A stretch of 64,000 bases of DNA, from NCBI RefSeq assembly GCF_003061005.1, contig NZ_QAIK01000164.1, positions 1,278 through 65,277 of the forward strand, given 5' to 3'. Below, piece by piece: positions 17,454 to 25,681 of this stretch. The stretch is from Pseudomonas sp. HMWF021. GTDB lineage: Bacteria; Pseudomonadota; Gammaproteobacteria; Pseudomonadales; Pseudomonadaceae. Position numbers and translations under genes: made by a program. The notes beneath the pieces are model-generated. The model was not told where the DNA came from and made no database searches. It was given only the letters and a program-made list of their open reading frames with translations. How positions within the stretch are numbered: position 1 is the first letter of the stretch; every line of letters starts with the position of its first letter.

Positions 17454-18260
17454 ATGAAGTTGATGCTGGCTGAACCGTTCAAGAGCCTTTGGGCCGGGCG
17501 CGACCCGTTCGCCGAAGTCGAAGGCTTGCAGGGCGAGGTCTACCGCGAGCTGGAAGCTCGACGCACGCTGCGCACGGAAGTCGACGGCAACGGATTTTTC
17601 GTCAAGATCCACCGGGGCATCGGTTGGGGCGAGATCTTCAAGAACCTGCTGACCGCCAAGCTGCCGGTGCTCGGCGCGGGTCAGGAGTGGAAGGCAATCC
17701 AGCGTCTGCAGGAAGTCGGCGTGCCGACCATGACCGCCGTGGCTTACGGTGAGAAGGGCAGCAACCCGGCCGATCAGCATTCGTTCATCGTCACCGAAGA
17801 ACTGGCGCCGACCATCAGCCTCGAAGATTTCAGCATCGATTGGGTCAAGAACCCGCCTGCGCCTGCACTCAAGCGCGCACTGATCGCTGAAGTCGCGCGC
17901 ATGACCGGCATGATGCACCGCGCCGGGGTCAACCACCGCGACTGCTACATCTGCCACTTCCTGTTGCACACCGACAAGCCGATCACCCCGGACGATTTCA
18001 AGCTCTCGGTGATCGACCTGCACCGCGCCCAGACCCGCCCACGTATTACTCAACGCTGGCGCAACAAGGACCTGGCCGCGCTGTATTTCTCGGCGCTGGA
18101 CATCGGCCTGACCCGACGCGACAAGCTGCGTTTCCTCAAGGGCTACTTCCAGCAGCCGCTACGGCAGATCCTCGCCGAAGAAGCGCCGTTGCTGAGCTGG
18201 CTCGAAGGCAAGGCCAACAAGCTTTATGCGCGCAAACAGCGTTACGGGGATGCGCTCTGA
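17454..18260 (+). CDS. waaP: LPS core heptose I kinase WaaP
   Basis: WaaP phosphorylates heptose I of the inner core. This step is essential in P. aeruginosa and important for the outer-membrane barrier. The 268-residue protein has the LPS-kinase fold. The likely ATP-binding lysine is in GNGFFVKIHRGIGWGE. The catalytic loop NHRDCYICHFLL has its aspartate at residue 163, the position reported as catalytic in P. aeruginosa WaaP. The metal-binding aspartate is in SVIDLHRAQ. It starts directly after the waaG stop and overlaps the next kinase-like gene by one base (TGATG). Confidence 0.94.
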   Translation: MKLMLAEPFKSLWAGRDPFAEVEGLQGEVYRELEARRTLRTEVDGNGFFVKIHRGIGWGEIFKNLLTAKLPVLGAGQEWKAIQRLQEVGVPTMTAVAYGEKGSNPADQHSFIVTEELAPTISLEDFSIDWVKNPPAPALKRALIAEVARMTGMMHRAGVNHRDCYICHFLLHTDKPITPDDFKLSVIDLHRAQTRPRITQRWRNKDLAALYFSALDIGLTRRDKLRFLKGYFQQPLRQILAEEAPLLSWLEGKANKLYARKQRYGDAL

Positions 18261-18994
18261 TGGCGGGCTGGACGCTTGAACCGCAATACAGCGAACTGGC
18301 CGAAGACTTTGGTAGCCTCGAAGCGGTGTTTGCCCTGCAGGGCGAACGTCTGACCCGTGATCCGCTGTCCGAAGTCATCCGCGTGCAGCGCAATGGCGTC
18401 AATTACTACGTCAAACGCTACGTCGGCGCCGGTAAAGGCTTGCGCCGTTACCTGGGCAAGCCACGGGTGAAGATGGAGTGGCAGAACCTCAAGCGCTTCG
18501 CCAAGTGGGGCATCCCCACCGCCGAAGTGGTGGCCTGGGGGCTGGAGCGACGTGGCGCGGCGTACAACCGTGGCGCGATGATCACCCGCGAGTTGCCGCG
18601 CACCGAGGACCTGTCGGCGCTGGCCGAGCGCAATGATCCGAAACTCAAGGATCGCGCCTGGGTCGATGGTGTCAGCCGGCAATTGGCCGCTTACACACGG
18701 ATCATGCATGACCACCGTTTCACCCATAACGATCTGAAGTGGCGCAACCTGCTGATCGACGATCAGGCGCAGTTGTATTTCATCGACTGCCCGAACGGCG
18801 AATTCTGGCGCGGCTTCTGGCTCAAGTACCGCATCACCAAGGATCTGGCCTGCCTTGACAAGGTGGCCAAGTATCATCTGTCGAACACCCAGCGCCTGCG
18901 CTTCTACCTGCAATATCGCGGACGTGATCGGCTCAATGCTGCCGACAAGAAACGGGTGCGCCACGTGGTGAGATTTTTCGAGGGACGCGAATGA
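18260..18994 (+). CDS. LPS kinase-like protein (InaA/WaaP superfamily), intact motifs
   Basis: This 244-residue protein matches the position of PA5008 of P. aeruginosa (sometimes called wapP), a presumed sugar kinase of the LPS core. It has a lysine in NYYVKRYVGAGKG, the catalytic loop THNDLKWRNLL with aspartate at residue 158, and the metal-binding YFIDCPNGEFW segment. It therefore looks catalytically competent. It starts with a one-base overlap with waaP and overlaps the next gene by four bases (ATGA), so the genes are probably translationally coupled. The sugar it phosphorylates is unknown; heptose II is a reasonable guess. Confidence 0.85.
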   Translation: MAGWTLEPQYSELAEDFGSLEAVFALQGERLTRDPLSEVIRVQRNGVNYYVKRYVGAGKGLRRYLGKPRVKMEWQNLKRFAKWGIPTAEVVAWGLERRGAAYNRGAMITRELPRTEDLSALAERNDPKLKDRAWVDGVSRQLAAYTRIMHDHRFTHNDLKWRNLLIDDQAQLYFIDCPNGEFWRGFWLKYRITKDLACLDKVAKYHLSNTQRLRFYLQYRGRDRLNAADKKRVRHVVRFFEGRE

Positions 18995-19743
18995 CTGATT
19001 TTCTGGCCGCTGAAGACCGGGCGCTGCTTGAGCGCCATGGCCTCGGCACTTTCGATGCGCTCTGGGCCAAGCAGCTTGTAGCGGTGGACGAGCCGAATAC
19101 CGATGGCGGAGGCTGGAGCAGCGTGTTTCGCCTGGAGCTGGAAGGGCAGGCTTACTACCTCAAGCGCCAGAGCAACTACCTGACCCGCACCCTGCATGCG
19201 CCGTTCGGCGAGCCGAGCTTTGCTCGCGAGTTTCGCAATATCAGCCGTTACCAGAAACTGGGGATTCCGGCGCTGCAGGCGGTGTTTTTCGGTGAGCGCA
19301 AGGTCAAGGGCGACGTCCGGGCAATCCTGCTGACACGCGCCCTCGATGGCTGGGATGATCTCGATTCGCTGCTGCGGCGCTGGTCCGACCTGACTGCAGC
19401 GCAGCAGTCGGCCATCCTCAAGGCCTGTGGACAACTGGCGCGTCGGCTGCACGGTGTGCGTCAGGTGCACGGCTGCTTTTATCCGAAACACATCTTTTTG
19501 CAGGCTGATGGCGACGCGTATAAGGCGCAGTTGATCGACCTGGAAAAGACCCGGCCCCTGTTGTTTGGCCTGCGTGATCGGGTCAAGGATCTGGAGCCGT
19601 TGCTGCGTCGCGCGCCGGAATGGAGCGAGGCGCAATTGCGCGAGTTGCTGGCGGCTTATCTCGATCAGTCCGTCGACGGTTCGCTGGTGGACAGTTGGGT
19701 TTCGCGACTGACTGCGCGTCGCAGTCGCAAGGAGACCCGCTGA
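18991..19743 (+). CDS. LPS kinase-like protein (InaA family) lacking the catalytic aspartate
   Basis: The 250-residue product is the equivalent of PA5007 by position. It has the kinase N-lobe with a lysine in YYLKRQSNYL and keeps the metal-binding aspartate in QLIDLEKTRP. The catalytic loop reads VHGCFYPKHIF: aligned with the WaaP loop HRDCYICHF, the catalytic aspartate is replaced by cysteine 162. It may be a pseudokinase, perhaps a partner for neighbouring kinases, or may use another residue. The ATG overlaps the previous stop by four bases and the next ATG overlaps its own stop by one base. The gene is intact, so loss of function by decay is unlikely. Confidence 0.82.
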   Translation: MTDFLAAEDRALLERHGLGTFDALWAKQLVAVDEPNTDGGGWSSVFRLELEGQAYYLKRQSNYLTRTLHAPFGEPSFAREFRNISRYQKLGIPALQAVFFGERKVKGDVRAILLTRALDGWDDLDSLLRRWSDLTAAQQSAILKACGQLARRLHGVRQVHGCFYPKHIFLQADGDAYKAQLIDLEKTRPLLFGLRDRVKDLEPLLRRAPEWSEAQLRELLAAYLDQSVDGSLVDSWVSRLTARRSRKETR

Positions 19744-21194
19744 TGCGGTTGTCCGAACTGAAAAGTGCCGGGCGTACGCCGAGTCTGCCGCTGACGATCA
19801 GCCTGGCCGACGCGGCCGGTCCTGCGGATTTGCAGTTGTTGAGCTTGCTGCGGGTGCTGCCGGGGCAGCGCTATGTCGGCGCCGGGGTGTGGCGCGGGCG
19901 GCCGGTGCTGGCCAAGCTGCTGGTGGGCAGCAAGGCTGCGCGGCATTTTCAGCGTGAACTGGCAGGCGTCAGATTGCTCGCCGAACAAGGTCTGACCACG
20001 CCTTTGCTGTTGGCCGATGGCTTGCAGGACGGCGAGGGTGGCTGGCTGTTGTTCGAGTTCCTCGAAGGCGCTGAAAGCCTCGGCGAGGCCTGGCAGAAGG
20101 TCGAATCGCTGCCGGTGCTGGCGGATGAACAATCGGCGGTACTCGCCGAGGCGCTGGGCGCTATCGGTCAACTGCATGGCAAAGGGCTGTGGCAGGAAGA
20201 TCTGCACTTGGACAACCTGCTGCGCCAGGGCAGTCAGTTGTACCTGATCGATGGCGCCGGGATCTGCGCCGAGACCGCTGGCCAGCCGCTGTCGCGGCAG
20301 AAAGTGCTGGAAAACCTCGGGGTGTTTTTCGCCCAGTTGCCCAAATCACTGGAGCCGTTCACCGAGGAATTGCTGGTGTATTACCTGCTGAGCAACAGCG
20401 AGCATGCGTTGCCGCTGGAAGCCCTGCAGAAGCAGATCGCCAAGGTGCGCGCCTGGCGGCTGAAGGATTACCTGATCAAGGTGGGCCGCGAGTGCACGTT
20501 GTTCAGTGTGCAGCGCGGTGCGTTTGGCTTGCGGGCTATTCGTCGCGAAGAAGAAGCGGCGATGTTGCCGGTGCTGGATCAGGCCGATGCGCTGCTCGAT
20601 CAGGGTCATCTGTACAAGACCGGCGGCGCGGCGAGCGTTGGCAAGGTCGAAGTGGCCGGGCGCACGCTGGTGATCAAGCGCTACAACATCAAAGGCTTAG
20701 CGCACTGGCTCAAGCGCTTCTGGCGCCCGAGCCGCGCCTGGCACTCGTGGCGTGAAGGCAATCGCCTGGCGTTCCTCGGCATTGCCACGCCCAAACCGCT
20801 GGCGGTGCTGGAAAAGCGCTTTCTGTGGCTGCGCAGCCGTGCCTATCTGGTGACCGAGTTTCTGCCGGGCCCGGACATCATCGAGCGCTTTGCGCCGTAT
20901 GTTGAAAGCGGTGCGGCGCCGGAATCCGAGTTGTTGGCGCTGGATCAACTGTTTGCACGATTGATCGCCGAGCGCATCAGTCATGGCGACTTCAAGGGCC
21001 ATAACCTGTTCTGGCAGGAAGATCGCTGGGCGCTGATCGATCTGGATTCGATGTGCCAGCACGGCTCTGTCGGAAGTTTCGCACCGGCCTATGCGCGGGA
21101 TCGGGCACGGTTCATGCGCAACTGGCCCGAGAGCAGCGCGCTGTATCAGGTGATCGATCAGCGGTTGCCCAAGGACATCTCCAGCGCGGCCTGA
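19743..21194 (+). CDS. tandem LPS kinase-like protein with two kinase domains
   Basis: This 483-residue protein is the positional equivalent of PA5006 (wapQ in some annotations). It contains two kinase folds in a row. The first (about 40-240) has a lysine in RPVLAKLLVG, the loop WQEDLHLDNLL with aspartate 153, and LYLIDGAGI. The second (about 285-483) has a lysine in TLVIKRYNIKG, the loop ISHGDFKGHNLF with aspartate 416, and WALIDLDSM. Both retain key residues. The start at 19743 overlaps the preceding stop (TGATG). Two phosphorylation sites on the core, or one active and one structural half, are possible; the sequence cannot decide. The gene ends the overlapping waaF operon. Confidence 0.85.
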   Translation: MRLSELKSAGRTPSLPLTISLADAAGPADLQLLSLLRVLPGQRYVGAGVWRGRPVLAKLLVGSKAARHFQRELAGVRLLAEQGLTTPLLLADGLQDGEGGWLLFEFLEGAESLGEAWQKVESLPVLADEQSAVLAEALGAIGQLHGKGLWQEDLHLDNLLRQGSQLYLIDGAGICAETAGQPLSRQKVLENLGVFFAQLPKSLEPFTEELLVYYLLSNSEHALPLEALQKQIAKVRAWRLKDYLIKVGRECTLFSVQRGAFGLRAIRREEEAAMLPVLDQADALLDQGHLYKTGGAASVGKVEVAGRTLVIKRYNIKGLAHWLKRFWRPSRAWHSWREGNRLAFLGIATPKPLAVLEKRFLWLRSRAYLVTEFLPGPDIIERFAPYVESGAAPESELLALDQLFARLIAERISHGDFKGHNLFWQEDRWALIDLDSMCQHGSVGSFAPAYARDRARFMRNWPESSALYQVIDQRLPKDISSAA

Positions 21195-21200
21195 GCCGCC

Positions 21201-21265
21201 TTCGCCAGCAGGCTGGCTCCCACATGGGAAAGCATTCCCTGTAGGAGTGAGCCTGTTCGCGATAG
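21201..21265. repeat. degenerate REP doublet, GTGGGAGC/GTAGGAG family
   Basis: Inverted arms about 21201-21224 (TTCGCCAGCAGGCTGGCTCC) and 21241-21265 (GTAGGAGTGAGCCTGTTCGC). Both deviate from the better copies in the window. It begins just after the tandem kinase stop and may end the waaF operon mRNA. Confidence 0.65.
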
Positions 21266-21406
21266 GGCTTCAAAGCCCCATAAATTGCCCATTGAGCAAT
21301 GGCGGACAAGCAACACTGACTTGTCCTACAGCTTCTCCAGAAGCCATGAACTGTGCCCGCTCCAGCCCCGATGCTAGCTTGCCCTGACCACTTCGGAGGG
21401 CAAACC

Positions 21407-21742
21407 TTGACCATCAAAAACGCTGTAGCACTCAGCGCCTGCGCCTTGATCTTGTCCGGCTGCGGCACCGCCTCCTCGGTGCTGCAAATGGACGCCGACG
21501 TCGCCCGAGACCTGCGCAAACAGAAAACCTACTGCCAGTCGATTCCACGGATCTACAGCGGGCTGGCCTTCGACTTCTGCGTGCTCCACGCGCCGCCCGA
21601 CCCCACCGGCGTGCTGCTGCCATTCGTGCTGCTGGACCTGCCGTTGTCCGGGGTGCTGGACACGGTTGTGCTGCCGTATACGGTTTATCAACAGGTCAGT
21701 GGCGGTAACCTCGGTATATATTGGCGCGCGGGGGGGTATTGA
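21407..21742 (+). CDS. YceK/YidQ family small lipoprotein
   Basis: The product is 111 residues. It begins with a lipoprotein signal sequence ending in the lipobox LSGC, so the mature protein is lipid-anchored from the cysteine, probably in the outer membrane. The body shows the YceK-type pattern: YSGLAFDFCVLHAPPDP followed by a hydrophobic LPFVLLDLPLSGVLDTVVLPYT segment and a YQQ tail. The start is TTG at 21407 with GGAGG 7 bases upstream; an in-frame ATG at 21353 would put charged residues before the signal sequence. The function of this family is unknown. It lies between the two LPS operons but nothing links it to LPS directly. Confidence 0.8.
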   Translation: MTIKNAVALSACALILSGCGTASSVLQMDADVARDLRKQKTYCQSIPRIYSGLAFDFCVLHAPPDPTGVLLPFVLLDLPLSGVLDTVVLPYTVYQQVSGGNLGIYWRAGGY

Positions 21743-21816
21743 ATGTGAAGGCAAGGCTTTACGGGGCCGATTCACTTAGGGCAATTCGCACTGGGTCATT
21801 CCCACCACGTTTACGC

Positions 21817-21822
21817 TATAAT
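21817..21822 (+). promoter_or_regulatory. -10 box TATAAT upstream of wapO
   Basis: A consensus sigma-70 -10 hexamer lies 92 bases before the wapO start, in a 171-base gap after the lipoprotein gene. The -35 region is poor. This marks the start of the second LPS operon. Confidence 0.55.
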
Positions 21823-21913
21823 CCCGCCCTTTAGCTGTCTCGCGCCCGGTGCGCAGGCACATCAATTTTCAAGGCGCATCGCGCCTGAATGCAGACTAAA
21901 GAGGCTAGACCCT

Positions 21914-23671
21914 GTGGCATTGACGATTCTTGGCCTGTCCGGCGCCCTTAGCCATGACCCTTCAGCCGCCTTGTACATCGACGGCAAGCTGGTGGCGGCG
22001 GCTGAAGAAGAGCGCTTCGTCCGCGATAAGCATGCAAAGAACCGCATGCCCTACGAATCGGCGAAGTTCTGCCTGGAACAGGCCGGCATCAAGCCGTCCG
22101 ACGTTGACGTGGTGGCGATTCCGTTCGCCCCGATCAGCCTGTTCGGCAAGGCCCGCTGGCAGTATGCCAAGCGTTACTGGTACGCCCCGGATCGTGCACT
22201 CGACGCGATCCTGATGGGCAACCGTCGCTACAAGCGTTATCGCAACAAGATCGTCTGGTGCCTGGAGCAACTGGGCTTTGATCCGAAGAAGATCAAGATC
22301 GAGCCGGTCGAGCACCACCTGGCTCACGCCTCCAGCGCCTACCACTGCTCGGGTTTCAAAGAGAAAACCGCGATCCTCGGCATCGACGGCAAGGGCGAGT
22401 ACGCCACGACCTTCTTCGGCTATGGCGAAAACGGCAAGATCCACAAGATCAAGGAATTCTTCGATCCGGACTCCCTGGGCGGCCTGTACGGCGCGATCAC
22501 CGAGTTCCTCGGCTTCGACATGCTCGACGGTGAGTTCAAGGTCATGGGCATGGCGCCGTACGGCGACGCCAGCAAATACGACTTCTCGCGTCTGGCTTCC
22601 TTCGAGAACGGCGAGCTGGTAATCAACACTGACTACGCCAACGTGATCGGGCTGCGTCGCTACAAGGAGAAGGGCAAGGGTTACTACTTCTCGCCGAAAC
22701 TGATCGAGTGGCTGGGTCCCAAGCGCGAAGGCGACATCGCCGACGAGCCGTACATTCACTACGCCGCGAGCATCCAGGCGCTGTTCGAAAAAATCGCGCT
22801 GCAGATGATCGATTACTACCTGGGCGACGTGCTCAAGGAAACCGGCAAGCTGGCCTACGCCGGTGGCTGTGCGTTGAACGTCAAGCTCAACCAGAAAATC
22901 ATCGCTCGCGATGACGTCAAGGAGCTGTTCGTACAGCCTGCATCCGGCGATGCCGGCACCGCGGTTGGCGCAGCGGCCTATGTGTCCCACGCCCGTGGTG
23001 TGCCGGTCGAGAAGATGGAACACGTCTATCTCGGCCCGTCGTACAGCAACGAAGACGTGATCGCCGCGTGCGCCCGTCACGAGAACAAGCCGACCTGGCG
23101 CAAGCTCGACAACATGCCGGAGCAGATCGCCAAAATCATGGTCGATGGCAACCCGGTGGCCTGGTTCCAGGGCCGCATGGAGTTCGGTCCGCGTGCGCTC
23201 GGCGGTCGTTCGATCATCGGTTGCCCGAGCGTGGCCGGTGTGGCTGACCGCATCAACCACCAGATCAAGTTCCGCGAGCGCTGGAGGCCTTTCTGCCCGT
23301 CGATGCTCGACACTGTTGCACCGCAGATGATCAAGATCGATCACCCGGCACCGTTCATGACCTTCACCTTCGAAGTGGCGGAAGAGTGGAAGACCCGCGT
23401 GCCGGAAGTCGTCCACGAAGACGGCACTTCCCGTGCCCAGGTGCTCAAGCGCGAATACAACCCGCGTTACTACGACATGATGAAGGCGCTGGAAAACCTA
23501 ACCGGCAACGGCGTATCGCTGAATACCTCGCTGAACCGCCGTGGCGAACCGATGATCTGCTCGCCGACCGATGCCCTGAACATGTTCTTCGGCTCCGATC
23601 TGCAGTACCTGATCATGGAAGACATTCTGGTGGTCAAAGAGGGCGCAAACGCTTATGACTCGCTCGGCTGA
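21914..23671 (+). CDS. wapO: carbamoyltransferase of the LPS core (NodU/CmcH family)
   Basis: The 585-residue product belongs to the NodU/CmcH O-carbamoyltransferase family, which moves a carbamoyl group from carbamoyl phosphate via carbamoyl-adenylate to a sugar hydroxyl. It shows the metal-site segment VEHHLAHASSAYHCSG, the GIDGKGEYATTFF nucleotide loop and the C-terminal NTSLNRRGEPMICSP motif. In P. aeruginosa the homologue at this place (PA5005) is thought to carbamoylate heptose II. The start is GTG with AAAGAGG 9 bases upstream. It opens the outer-core operon and overlaps wapH by 17 bases. The symbol follows P. aeruginosa usage and is less certain than the family. Confidence 0.9.
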   Translation: MALTILGLSGALSHDPSAALYIDGKLVAAAEEERFVRDKHAKNRMPYESAKFCLEQAGIKPSDVDVVAIPFAPISLFGKARWQYAKRYWYAPDRALDAILMGNRRYKRYRNKIVWCLEQLGFDPKKIKIEPVEHHLAHASSAYHCSGFKEKTAILGIDGKGEYATTFFGYGENGKIHKIKEFFDPDSLGGLYGAITEFLGFDMLDGEFKVMGMAPYGDASKYDFSRLASFENGELVINTDYANVIGLRRYKEKGKGYYFSPKLIEWLGPKREGDIADEPYIHYAASIQALFEKIALQMIDYYLGDVLKETGKLAYAGGCALNVKLNQKIIARDDVKELFVQPASGDAGTAVGAAAYVSHARGVPVEKMEHVYLGPSYSNEDVIAACARHENKPTWRKLDNMPEQIAKIMVDGNPVAWFQGRMEFGPRALGGRSIIGCPSVAGVADRINHQIKFRERWRPFCPSMLDTVAPQMIKIDHPAPFMTFTFEVAEEWKTRVPEVVHEDGTSRAQVLKREYNPRYYDMMKALENLTGNGVSLNTSLNRRGEPMICSPTDALNMFFGSDLQYLIMEDILVVKEGANAYDSLG

Positions 23672-24785
23672 ACGCCATGTGCTGCAGTTCTGTCACGGCT
23701 ATGACGGGCCGTTCCTCGACTGCGCACGGCAGTACGCCAGCCTGTTCGCGGGCACCGGTTATCGGGTGACCACGGTCTTTCTGACCGGGGCCGCCGATAG
23801 CGAAGTGGCCGCAGCGTGTGCTTCCGATGAAGTGTTGTTCATGGAATACAGCTCCAAGGCCATTCGTGGCCTGAAGCTGGGCGCCATCGGCGATCTGCGC
23901 AAGATCGCCGCTTCACGCAATTTCAGTTTCTGCATCGCCCATCGCTTCAAGCCGATCTACATCGCCTTGCTCGGCACGTCGCTGCCGGTGATTGGCGTGC
24001 ACCACGCGTTTGACGATTACAAGCGCGGCACGCGCAAGCTGTTCGCACACATTTTCCGCAAGCGCCTGAGCCTGCTCGGCGTCTCCGACGCGGTGCGCGA
24101 CGACATGCGGCGCTGTCTGCCGAAATGGCCGTCGACCCGCATCCAGACCTTGTACAACCGCATCGATGTGCCGGCCTTGCAGGCCAGTCAGGTGTCGGCC
24201 CGCGAAGCGCGCGAAACCCTTGGGTTGGCAGCGGATGCGTTCATTGTCGGCAACGTCGGTCGGCTGCACCCGGACAAGGATCAAGCCACTCTGCTGCACG
24301 GTTTTGCTGCCGCGTTGCCGGGTTTGCCGGGCAACAGCCAACTGGTGATTCTCGGCAAGGGCCGTCTGGAGCAGGACCTCAAGGAACTGGCCCGGGAGCT
24401 GGGTATCGGCGACCGCGTGCTGTTTCTCGGTCAGGTGCCGGACGCGCGCAACTACTTCCGCGCCTTCGATGTGTTTGCCCTGAGTTCCGATCACGAACCG
24501 TTCGGCATGGTGCTGCTCGAAGCCATGGCCGCCGGCGTGCCATTGCTCGCCACTGCCTGTGGCGGGGCCAAGGAAGTGGTCGAAGGCGTGGGCATTCTGT
24601 TCCCGCTGGGCGATGCCGAACATCTTGCACAAGGCTTGCAACATTTGGCCGGTATGGATGATCAGCAACGCCGGCAGTGCGCCGAGCTGATGCTCGATCG
24701 TCTGCGTGAGCGTTTCTCCGACCGTGCGGTGCGCGACACCTTCTGGCGTCTGCCGCAAGTTACCGATCTGGCACCGAGGGGCTGA
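23655..24785 (+). CDS. wapH: LPS core glycosyltransferase family 4 (WapH-like)
   Basis: The 376-residue protein has the two Rossmann domains of GT4 enzymes. The C-terminal half shows GNVGRLHPDKDQATLLHGF, the phosphate-binding segment VILGKGRLEQDL, and the EX7E-type motif in SSDHEPFGMVLLEAMAAGVP. Position after the carbamoyltransferase matches PA5004 (wapH), a glucosyltransferase of the outer core. The start overlaps wapO by 17 bases, and its stop shares a base with the next ATG. The N-terminal half resembles that of the Ssg-like enzyme at 27123, suggesting related acceptors. The donor sugar is not readable from sequence. Confidence 0.85.
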   Translation: MTRSAERHVLQFCHGYDGPFLDCARQYASLFAGTGYRVTTVFLTGAADSEVAAACASDEVLFMEYSSKAIRGLKLGAIGDLRKIAASRNFSFCIAHRFKPIYIALLGTSLPVIGVHHAFDDYKRGTRKLFAHIFRKRLSLLGVSDAVRDDMRRCLPKWPSTRIQTLYNRIDVPALQASQVSAREARETLGLAADAFIVGNVGRLHPDKDQATLLHGFAAALPGLPGNSQLVILGKGRLEQDLKELARELGIGDRVLFLGQVPDARNYFRAFDVFALSSDHEPFGMVLLEAMAAGVPLLATACGGAKEVVEGVGILFPLGDAEHLAQGLQHLAGMDDQQRRQCAELMLDRLRERFSDRAVRDTFWRLPQVTDLAPRG

Positions 24786-25681
24786 TGCTCAACCGATTTC
24801 AAGGCTGGCGCGAACGTGGCTGGTCGCCCGTTGACGCCTCAACTTATGCACAGGCCTGGCAGCGCTTTGGCGGCAGCGTCGCGACACATCCCATGGTTGT
24901 CGAACGTCTGGCGGATCTGGCCGGCATCCCGGTGCGTTATCTGGCCTGGGAACAGCAGGGCGAAGTGAAAGCGGCGATCCCGACCTGGGGCCGTGATCTG
25001 GCCTTGTCCAAGGACGTGCTCAAGCGCAATGGCAAGAAAGGCCTGTTCGATCTCGGCAACGCCGAACTGATCCTGCCGGCCGCCGCTGACGCCCAGGCCC
25101 CGCTGCGTCATCGCGCACGCTACCTGTCGGCACTCAACGAAAGCCGCTTCAGCGGCATCAAGTTGCAAGCCGAACAACTGGCGATGGCCCGAACCCCCGA
25201 AGAGCTGTCGAAGAAGTTTCGCTACAACCAGCGCCGCGAACTGCGTCTGCTGGAGGAAGCCGGCGGTGTGGTGCGTCCCGTTACTGAGTTTTCCAGTGCA
25301 GAACTGGCGGCGATCTACTGTGATCTGTTCCAGCGCCGCTGGGGCTTCCCGGCTACAGGCGCAGCGCGCATGGCCGAAGTCATCGAGCTGCTGCGCGAAC
25401 TGCTGATCGGCTCGGTGATCTTCCTCAACGACGCGCCGATCGCCATTCAACTGGTGTACCGCGTCGAAGCGCCGGAGTGGATCAGCGTCGAGTACATCAA
25501 TGGCGGCGTCGATCCTGAAACCCGCGAATTCAGCCCAGGCAGTGTGTTGAGCTTCCTCAATACGCAAAGCGCCTGGGAGCATGCGCGGGCGCTGAACAAG
25601 CCGCTGCGGTTTTCCTTCGGTCGCGCCGACCGTGAATACAAGGATCGCTGGTGCAATCCTGTGCCGGTGTTCACCGTATGA
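24785..25681 (+). CDS. mig-14: Mig-14-like GNAT-fold protein
   Basis: The 298-residue product matches the Mig-14 family found at this place in Pseudomonas (PA5003). In Salmonella, Mig-14 is associated with resistance to antimicrobial peptides. The C-terminal half (about 130-298) has the look of a GNAT-type acyltransferase domain as in peptidoglycan FemX-like proteins: KFRYNQRRELRLLEE, a DLFQRRWGFP segment, then SVEYINGGVDPETREFSPG and a final RADREYKDRW. No signal peptide or membrane span is evident. It sits between two LPS genes with one- and four-base overlaps. A role in modifying the outer core is inferred from context only. Confidence 0.75.
   Translation: MLNRFQGWRERGWSPVDASTYAQAWQRFGGSVATHPMVVERLADLAGIPVRYLAWEQQGEVKAAIPTWGRDLALSKDVLKRNGKKGLFDLGNAELILPAAADAQAPLRHRARYLSALNESRFSGIKLQAEQLAMARTPEELSKKFRYNQRRELRLLEEAGGVVRPVTEFSSAELAAIYCDLFQRRWGFPATGAARMAEVIELLRELLIGSVIFLNDAPIAIQLVYRVEAPEWISVEYINGGVDPETREFSPGSVLSFLNTQSAWEHARALNKPLRFSFGRADREYKDRWCNPVPVFTV

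Noticed and set aside
21353..21406. Earlier ATG start of the YceK-like lipoprotein
   Set aside because: It would add 18 residues before the signal peptide. The TTG at 21407 has a strong GGAGG at the right distance.
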